Origin: DASRWD01 sp044507975 | Lineage (GTDB): Bacteria > Deinococcota > Deinococci > Deinococcales > Trueperaceae | NCBI GenBank assembly: GCA_044507975.1 | Contig: JBIQIQ010000072.1 | Coordinates: 1 to 11,780, forward strand | Reading direction: 5' to 3' | DNA: 11,780 nt | Shown: positions 1-4,559 of the stretch, one piece after another | How the letters are laid out: each line of letters opens with the position of its first letter | Position numbering within the stretch: position 1 is the stretch's first letter | The notes under the pieces: model-generated | The model's database searches: none | What the model was told of the DNA's origin: nothing | What the model saw: only the letters and a program-made list of their open reading frames with translations | Program-made: the position numbers and the translations under genes

Positions 1-1017
1 GAGACCGACGACTCCGGCAGGGCCACGCGCTTGCGGTGCCACGCGTACCTCGGCGACGTGGGCGCAGCACCCGACGACGTCAAGGTGTGGTCCACGGTCC
101 ACTGGGTGTCGTCGGAGCGCGGCGTCCCGTTCACGGCGCGCGTCTACGACCGGCTCTTCACCGCCAGCGACCCGGAGGCGGAAGGCGCCGACCTCGTCGA
201 CCACCTCAACCGGGAGTCGCTCACCGTCCACCGCGGCCTCATCGAGCCGTCGGTGCTCGAAGACGACGCGCGCACCCGTTACCAGTTCGAGCGCTTGGGC
301 TACTTCTGGCGCGACCCGGTCGACGGCCGCGGCGACGCCCTCGTCTTCAACCGCATCGTGCCGCTCAAGGACGGTTACGCTCGGCGTCCCGCCGCCGAGC
401 CCGTCCGCGCACAGGCGGCCGCACCGGCCGCCGAGCGGCCGGCCGGCGCCGCCTCTACGGGCACCCGCGCGGCCGACGATGCGCGCGCTGCCGAGGCGAA
501 GCGCTTGGCCGAGCGCCACGGGCTCAAGACCGCGCACGCGGACGCCCTCGCCGGCTCGGACGAGCTGCGGGAGCTGTTCGAGCGCGCGGTGGCGGCCGGT
601 GGGCCGCCCGACGCGACGGCGAACCTGGTCGTCAACGAGGTCGCGCGCGAGCTCCGCGAGCGCGGGAGCGCGCTGCGCCTGACTCCGGATGGCCTGGCGG
701 GGTTGGCGCGGCTCCTGGGGTCGGGGGACGTGACCGCCGCCGTCGCCAAGGAGGTGCTATCCGAGGCCTCCGCGACCGGCCAGGACCCCGCTCGGCTGGT
801 CGCCAGCCGCGGGCTCGACCAGGGCCTGGACGAGGCCGAGGTCAGGTCGCTGGTAAGCGAGGCCGTGGACAGCCACCCCGACGAGGCGGCGGCCTACCGG
901 GCTGGGAAGGTCGGCCTGAAGGGTTTCTTCGTGGGTCAGGTGATGCGCGGCAGCGGCGGTCGAGCCGACCCAAGCGTCGTGCAGCGGCTCGTCGGTGAGG
1001 CCCTCGAAGGCTCCTGA
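1..1017 (+). CDS. glnS: Glutaminyl-tRNA synthetase, C-terminal part with appended GatB/YqeY domain (5' truncated by window edge)
   Basis: Charges tRNA-Gln with glutamine in the cytoplasm. The frame is open from base 1 to a TGA at 1015-1017, giving 338 visible residues; the catalytic Rossmann domain lies upstream of the window. Residues about 10-125 match the GlnRS anticodon-binding beta-barrel: VHWVSS, then YDRLFT, a DHLNRESL stretch, YQFERLGYF and LVFNRIVPLKD. An Ala/Pro-rich linker (about 126-165) follows, then a helical GatB/YqeY-type domain (about 166-338) ending in GLKGFFVGQVMR and an ADPSVVQRL stretch typical of the GatB/YqeY tail that grips tRNA. This fusion is known from Deinococcus GlnRS. 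The TTG at 31 is only the first start-like codon in an open frame, not the true start. The gene converges on nagA with 4 bp between stops. Identification is by motif recall, not alignment. Confidence 0.93.
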   Translation, partial: ETDDSGRATRLRCHAYLGDVGAAPDDVKVWSTVHWVSSERGVPFTARVYDRLFTASDPEAEGADLVDHLNRESLTVHRGLIEPSVLEDDARTRYQFERLGYFWRDPVDGRGDALVFNRIVPLKDGYARRPAAEPVRAQAAAPAAERPAGAASTGTRAADDARAAEAKRLAERHGLKTAHADALAGSDELRELFERAVAAGGPPDATANLVVNEVARELRERGSALRLTPDGLAGLARLLGSGDVTAAVAKEVLSEASATGQDPARLVASRGLDQGLDEAEVRSLVSEAVDSHPDEAAAYRAGKVGLKGFFVGQVMRGSGGRADPSVVQRLVGEALEGS

Positions 1018-1021
1018 TCCC

Positions 1022-1887
1022 TCAGCCGAGGGACCTGCCGGACACGTAGACCTCCTGGACGNNNNNNNNNNNNNNNNNNNNNNNNNNNNNNNNNNNNNNN
1101 NNNNNNNNNNNNNNNNNNNNNNNNNNNNNNNNNNNNNNNNNNNNNNNNNNNNNNNNNNNNNGATCAGCTCGGCGTAGGCGTCCGGGCGGGCCAGGGCCGC
1201 GCCCACGACGCCCGGCTCGCGCGAGCCGAGCTGGCTCATGGCGTTGTAGAGGTGGGTGAACCCGGCCGTCCCGCCCTCCTTGGCGACCGCGTCGAGGACC
1301 GCCTCGACCTCCTCGGCCGTCGCCAGCGAGTGCCCGATGCTGACCCGGACGCCCGCGCGCGCGAACTCCCTGGCGGCCTCCACCGCCCCGGGCAGCTCGG
1401 GCGCCATCGTCACGACCTTCACGACGCCGAGTGCGAGCACCTCGGCGACCAGCTCCGGCTCCGGGACGACGGCGTTGGGGGGCTGAGCGCCCAGCCTGCT
1501 CGGGTTGATGAACGGGCCCTCGAGGTGGGCGCCGGGCAGGTCCGGAAGGCCGCCCGCGTCCTCGGCCGCGCCGTCCAGGGCGTCTGCGATCCCCGCCAGC
1601 GCGCCCATCACCTCCCCCCAGGGGTTCGTGATCGTGGTCGGCAGCAGGGTCGTGGTGCCGTGACGGGCGTGGAACCGCGCGAGGTCGAGCGTCCCGCTGG
1701 GACCGTCCATCGCGTCGGCGCCTCCGCCACCGTGCACGTGCACGTCTATGAACCCGGGGAGGAGGTAGGGAGGGGGCAGGCCCGCGGCCGGCCCAGGGCG
1801 CTCGTCCAGCGTGAGCCTCGTGATGCGCTCGCCGAACTCGACGCTCCCGCGCGCGGCGCCGGCCGGGAGCAGCAGGGTGCCTCTCAC
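1022..1887 (-). CDS. nagA: N-acetylglucosamine-6-phosphate deacetylase, interrupted by assembly gap
   Basis: Deacetylates GlcNAc-6-phosphate to GlcN-6-phosphate in amino-sugar and cell-wall recycling; a cytoplasmic metal-dependent amidohydrolase. From a GTG at 1887 there are 242 residues before the gap, with the metal motif HVHGGGGADAMDG (His50, His52), HLEGPF (Glu123), GHS (His186) and THLYNAMS (His212), all standard for NagA. The catalytic Asp region falls in the gap. Beyond the gap, a different reading frame gives the last residues, VQEVYVSGRSLG, before TGA at 1022-1024, which resembles the usual NagA C-terminus. The family is about 380 residues and about 255 are visible, so roughly 120-130 codons are missing and the 100 N are a placeholder, not a measured length. 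No clear SD precedes the GTG. The gene is divergent from the DoxX gene. Confidence 0.9.
1062..1161. other. Assembly gap (100 N) inside nagA
   Basis: Exactly 100 N, the usual scaffold placeholder. NagA is in different frames on the two sides and lacks about 120-130 residues, so the true missing length is probably 360-400 bp. Confidence 0.97.
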
Positions 1888-1911
1888 GCCGGTCGACAGG
1901 GCGCACCGGCG

Positions 1912-1927
1912 ACTGCTCTAGAGTGGG
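1912..1927. promoter_or_regulatory. Possible NagR/DasR-like (GntR/HutC family) operator upstream of nagA
   Basis: The sequence ACTGCTCTAGAGTGGG lies 25-40 bp upstream of the nagA start and contains the 8-bp palindrome CTCTAGAG (1916-1923). As I recall it, the NagR/DasR consensus is ACTGGTCTAGACCACT; the first 11 bases differ from it at one position, but the right half matches poorly. Binding and control of nagA are inference from the half-site and its position only. Confidence 0.25.
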
Positions 1928-1942
1928 CGGTACCTACGTCCC

Positions 1943-1971
1943 TTGGACGGACCATGGCGTTCCAGGATACT
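1943..1971 (+). promoter_or_regulatory. Predicted sigma-70-type promoter of the DoxX gene
   Basis: A -35 hexamer TTGGAC (1943-1948) and a -10 hexamer GATACT (1966-1971) are separated by 17 bp. Transcription would begin near 1978, just before the SD GGGAGG (1983-1988) and the ATG at 1997. This favours the 1997 start over an upstream TTG at 1943, which would lie inside the -35 element. Confidence 0.55.
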
Positions 1972-1996
1972 GCTAGACGAAAGGGAGGCCTCGATT

Positions 1997-2575
1997 ATGC
2001 CTCGTACCACGTACTACCCGGAACCGCAGGTCAGCAAGTTCCTCTTCGCGTCCCGTTACATGGCACCGTTCTGGACGGTCGTTCGCGTCTACCTCGGCTG
2101 GCTGTGGGTCGACGCCGGCTGGCACAAGGTGACGAACCCCGCATGGGTGGGTGAGAACGCCGGCACCGCCGTCTCGGGCTACCTGAACGGGGCCCTGGCG
2201 CGCTCGGTGGGCGACTCTCCCGCCGTCACCGGCTGGTACGCCTGGATGATCGAGAACATCTTCCTCCCGGTCGCGCCCGCCATGTCTTACGTCGTCGCGT
2301 TCGGCGAGCTGCTGGTGGGCGTCGCGCTCATCGTCGGCTTCCTGACCGGCCTGATGGCGTTCCTGGGCGGCATGATGAACGTGGCGTTCATGCTGGCCGG
2401 GACGCTCTCCTCGAACCCGATCATGTTCATCCTCGCCACCTGGATCGTGCTCGCCTGGCGCATCGCCGGCTACTACGGCCTGGACTACTGGGTGCTGCCG
2501 ATGCTGGGTGCGCCCGCCGACGGGTTCAGCCGCCGGCGCTCGGCCGGGGTCAAGACCACGGTGCAAACGGGCTGA
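1997..2575 (+). CDS. DoxX family integral membrane protein
   Basis: A 192-residue inner-membrane protein of the DoxX/DoxD superfamily, related to the membrane subunit of archaeal thiosulfate:quinone oxidoreductase. In bacteria its members are mostly of uncertain redox or stress function. The start ATG at 1997 has an SD GGGAGG 8 bp upstream. Visible features are the N-terminal signature VRVYLGWLWVDAGWHKV (residues 29-45, first membrane helix), a loop with VGENAGT and a YAWMIENIFLPVAP segment, then three more hydrophobic segments at about 96-115, 117-135 and 142-158, including the GELLVGVALIVGFLTG stretch typical of DoxX. The C-terminus is short and basic. It is a monocistronic unit, with its own promoter upstream and a hairpin terminator downstream. 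The substrate cannot be told from sequence, and no thiosulfate-oxidation partner gene is next to it here. Confidence 0.9.
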   Translation: MPRTTYYPEPQVSKFLFASRYMAPFWTVVRVYLGWLWVDAGWHKVTNPAWVGENAGTAVSGYLNGALARSVGDSPAVTGWYAWMIENIFLPVAPAMSYVVAFGELLVGVALIVGFLTGLMAFLGGMMNVAFMLAGTLSSNPIMFILATWIVLAWRIAGYYGLDYWVLPMLGAPADGFSRRRSAGVKTTVQTG

Positions 2576-2606
2576 TCCGCAGCGGGCTAATCCGCCCGCG
2601 ACGCCT

Positions 2607-2640
2607 GAGGCCCGGCCCGCGCTTGCGCGGGCCGGGCCTC
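2607..2640. terminator. Strong bidirectional-type hairpin between convergent doxX and csp genes
   Basis: Two perfect 16-nt complementary arms (2607-2622 and 2625-2640), starting GAGGCCCGG and ending CCGGGCCTC, are separated by TT. The hairpin lies 31 bp after the DoxX stop and 25 bp beyond the csp stop, so it could end both transcripts. The flanks have no clear T-run, so it is not a textbook intrinsic terminator; it may also protect 3' ends. This is the only strong hairpin in the 90-bp gap between the two genes. Confidence 0.7.
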
Positions 2641-2665
2641 TAGCTTGCTCAGGGTAGCCGCTGGT

Positions 2666-3070
2666 TCAGTAGCGCCGGTTGCGGCCGCCGCGGTTGCCGC
2701 CGCGATCGCCACCGCGGTCACCGCCGCGATCACCGCCACGGTCGCCACCGCGGTCACCACGGCCGAAGCCGTCACGGTCACGGCCGAAGCCGCCGCCGCC
2801 GCGGTCCGCGCCGAACCGGTCACCGGAGCCAGCGCGGTCGAAAGAGGGGGCCTGCACCGGCGCCCGGTGCGTGACGACGACGTTGCGAGCCTGGGGGCCC
2901 TTGGGGCCCTGCTCGATCTCGAAGGAGACCTCGTCGCCTTCGTTCAACGTGCGGAAACCGTCTGCCTGGATGGCGCTGAAGTGCACGAACACATCATCGC
3001 CACCTTCGTCGTGAGCGATGAACCCGTACCCCTTCTCACCGCTGAACCACTTGACCTTGCCTTCTGCCAT
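2666..3070 (-). CDS. Cold-shock domain protein with RGG-repeat C-terminal tail
   Basis: A 134-residue single-strand nucleic-acid-binding protein, likely an RNA chaperone. Residues 1-68 are a complete cold-shock domain: MAEGKVKWF start, RNP1-type KGYGFI (13-18), RNP2-type VFVHF (27-31), and GPKGPQARNV near its end. Ordinary bacterial Csp proteins stop at about 65-70 residues; this one continues with a low-complexity Gly/Arg/Asp/Phe tail (69-134) containing FGRDRDGFGRGD, five tandem DRGG units, one NRGG unit, and the end GRNRRY. The start is an ATG at 3070 with AAGGAAGG 2 bp upstream; a longer open frame running further upstream has no Csp homology and is a GC-rich shadow. The tail resembles RGG boxes of RNA-binding proteins and is probably disordered; any role in condensates or RNA affinity is inference. 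Confidence 0.94.
   Translation of the reverse strand: MAEGKVKWFSGEKGYGFIAHDEGGDDVFVHFSAIQADGFRTLNEGDEVSFEIEQGPKGPQARNVVVTHRAPVQAPSFDRAGSGDRFGADRGGGGFGRDRDGFGRGDRGGDRGGDRGGDRGGDRGGNRGGRNRRY
2684..2755 (-). repeat. 12-bp tandem repeat (6 units) encoding the DRGG/NRGG tail of Csp
   Basis: Six consecutive 12-bp units encode DRGG five times and then NRGG. Third codon positions differ among units (for example GAT versus GAC for Asp and CGC versus CGT for Arg), so the protein repeat seems maintained at amino-acid level rather than freshly duplicated. Confidence 0.85.
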
Positions 3071-3084
3071 GACCTTCCTTCGCC

Positions 3085-3100
3085 GCCCGGACCGCCGGGC
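3085..3100 (-). promoter_or_regulatory. Hairpin in the csp leader next to the ribosome-binding site
   Basis: Perfect 6-bp arms GCCCGG and CCGGGC enclose a 4-nt loop, ending 4 nt before the AAGGAAGG SD (3073-3080). A second perfect 5-bp hairpin, CCGGC/GCCGG, lies at 3141-3154 in the same predicted leader, and GCCGGGCTC occurs twice (3094-3102, 3111-3119). Long structured leaders regulate cspA-type genes in E. coli; the same role here is inference. Confidence 0.4.
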
Positions 3101-3189
3101 TCGTGAGACTGCCGGGCTCCTGCAGGCGCACCGCTGACTTCCGGCGGGGGCCGGATGCCTGTGGTTCGCCACCGGTGCCTGGCGCCCGA

Positions 3190-3219
3190 AGTGTAGGGCA
3201 CGCGCGCGGCCCATTACAA
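3190..3219 (-). promoter_or_regulatory. Predicted promoter of csp
   Basis: On the minus strand, TTGTAA (3214-3219) and TACACT (3190-3195) are separated by 18 bp, each matching four of six consensus bases. Transcription would start near 3183, leaving a leader of about 113 nt before the csp ATG. Confidence 0.4.
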
Positions 3220-3313
3220 CAAGGCTCGGCAACGGCCGGGACAACCGCGGCCCGTGGCCGGGGGCGGGCCTCCCTCGCCTCGGACCCGGCGTTCGGCGTC
3301 TCCTCCCCTGCGG

Positions 3314-3319
3314 TAACGT
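3314..3319 (+). promoter_or_regulatory. Leaderless-type -10 element of the serine hydrolase gene
   Basis: TAACGT fits the TANNNT -10 pattern and ends 6 bp before the GTG at 3326, the spacing seen in Deinococcus leaderless mRNAs, where transcription starts at the first base of the start codon. There is no SD sequence before this GTG, which agrees. No convincing -35 is visible. Confidence 0.45.
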
Positions 3320-3325
3320 TCGCCC

Positions 3326-4139
3326 GTGGACGACGCACCGATCGTGCCAGCGCGCCGGAGCCCCGCGGACGAGGCCGGCGCCCCGGCGCTCGACGCCGAG
3401 CTCGACGCCCTCGAGGCCCGCCTGGCGGGGCAAGGCGACCCTCGGTTCGGGGCGGAGCGCTCTGATGCTGCCCGGCTGGGGGTCGTGGCGCTGCGACTGG
3501 ATAGCGACGTATCGGCCGACCGCGCCCCGGTGAAGCGGCGCGCCAGCGAGCGCTTCCCGGCCGCGAGCACGATCAAGGTGTTCGTCCTGCAGGCCCTGCT
3601 CGAGGCCGTCGCGGCGGGCGAGCGGGACCTGGAGGAGCGGCTCGTGCTGCGGGCCGAGGAGCAGGTGACCGGCTCCGGCGTGCTGAAGGCGCTGAGCCCC
3701 GGCTCCGCCTTCTCCCTCCGCGACGTCGCGAGCCTGATGATCGTGGTCTCCGACAACACGGCGACGAACATGCTGATCGACCTCCTGGGCGTGGAGCGAG
3801 TCCGCGGAGTGCTCCAGCGGCACGGCTGGACCGGCACGCACCTGCGCGGCAAGCTCCAGGTTCCGGGGGTGATGGCCGACCCAGACCTCGTACCGAGCCA
3901 TACGACGCCTCGTGACCTGGCCGACCACTTCACCAGGCTCTGGCGCGGCGAGCTGCTCCCGGCCGAGCTCACCGACGTGGCCAAGGGCATCTACCGGCGG
4001 CAACAGATCGGCGAGCTAGGGCGCGACCTGGACTACGACCATTACAGCGCCGAGGTGGGAGAGTCCGACGTCGTCATCGCCTCGAAGAGCGGCTCGGTGC
4101 GCGGCGTGCGCAACGACGCCGGCGTCGTGAGCGTGGGAG
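3326..4139 (+). CDS. Class-A beta-lactamase-like serine hydrolase, 3' end lost in assembly gap
   Basis: A penicillin-recognising-fold protein with the three active-site motifs: STIK (Ser81-Lys84), SDN (142-144) and KSG (254-256), plus TTPRDLADHF (193-202) typical of this family. The 271 visible residues stop at the gap; roughly 40-50 residues of the last strands and C-terminal helix should be missing. Two features argue against an ordinary beta-lactamase. There is no Glu between the SDN-following helix and TTP, so the omega-loop ExxxN catalytic Glu is absent. There is also no signal peptide: the N-terminus is acidic and polar, and an in-frame TAA at 3314-3316 rules out an upstream start. It may be a cytoplasmic esterase- or peptidase-like hydrolase; the substrate is unknown. 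It is divergent from csp. Confidence 0.88.
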
Positions 4140-4239
4140 NNNNNNNNNNNNNNNNNNNNNNNNNNNNNNNNNNNNNNNNNNNNNNNNNNNNNNNNNNNNN
4201 NNNNNNNNNNNNNNNNNNNNNNNNNNNNNNNNNNNNNNN
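4140..4239. other. Assembly gap (100 N) between two convergent, truncated genes
   Basis: Exactly 100 N, a placeholder length. It removes the 3' ends of both the serine hydrolase (+) and the hypothetical gene (-), so the real missing stretch is unknown and probably longer than 100 bp. Confidence 0.97.
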
Positions 4240-4475
4240 ACCTTGACGGTGTCGTCGCCGGGGGCGACCAGCCAGTCGCGCGACCTGACGTGCAGGCGGC
4301 CCCGGCTGGTGACGATGGGCAGGGGCTCGCCGCTGGCGAAGCGCGCGACGAACGCCGCGAGATCGGCCACCGGGATCTCGGCCTCCCAGTGCAGGCGAGA
4401 CCCAGCTGCGCCGACGATGGTGCCCTCGAGGCCCGCGAGCGTGGCTGGCATGGGTGCCGGGCTTTCGTCTTCCAT
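4240..4475 (-). CDS. Hypothetical protein, N-terminal part only
   Basis: Seventy-eight codons run from an ATG at 4475 into the gap, beginning MEDESPAPMPATLAGLEG and including HWEAEIPVADLAAFVARF and SRDWLVAPGDD. I do not recognise a family. It shows no signal peptide, no membrane segment and no cysteine, and looks soluble, with alternating beta-like and helical stretches. The coding frame is supported by protein-like composition, whereas the overlapping plus-strand frames are Arg/Ala/Pro-rich shadows. An in-frame ATG at 4451 (MPATLAG) is an alternative start; neither has a clear SD. It lies downstream of addA in the same direction, with 84 bp and a 16-bp palindrome between them, so it could be a last gene of that transcript or an independent one. 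Confidence 0.55.
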
Positions 4476-4516
4476 GCCGCGAGCATGCCCGCCCGGCAGG
4501 CCCGGGCGCGCGCGGC

Positions 4517-4532
4517 GTAGGCAGCTGCCTAC
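4517..4532. promoter_or_regulatory. 16-bp perfect palindrome between addA and the hypothetical gene
   Basis: GTAGGCAGCTGCCTAC is perfectly self-complementary. The symmetry extends to GGC/GCC on the flanks (4514-4536) with one unpaired T. It is 27 bp beyond the addA stop and 41 bp upstream of the hypothetical start. No T-run follows on either strand, so it looks more like a dimeric-regulator operator than an intrinsic terminator, though a termination role is possible. Confidence 0.45.
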
Positions 4533-4559
4533 TGCCGTTGGGCCGTGATACCGACGCGG

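Noticed and set aside
757..1061. Continuation of the nagA N-terminal frame past the gap into glnS antisense
   Set aside because: It is produced by the arbitrary 100-N gap length; the real NagA tail is in another frame, ending at 1022.
1943..1996. Upstream TTG start for the DoxX protein (18 extra residues)
   Set aside because: It would begin within the predicted -35 element and precede the SD; the ATG at 1997 has the SD and the expected N-terminus.
2684..2755. CRISPR-like or satellite array
   Set aside because: The periodicity is 12 bp, with no spacers, inside a coding frame; it is explained by the DRGG protein repeat.
2587..3106. Ala/Thr/Val-rich frames on either strand across the csp repeat
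   Set aside because: They are frame-shifted readings of the 12-bp repeat and GC-rich codons, not plausible proteins.
3071..4003. Long minus-strand frame upstream of and in frame with csp
   Set aside because: It is antisense to the serine hydrolase, has shadow-like composition, and has no relation to the cold-shock fold, which starts cleanly at 3070 with an SD.
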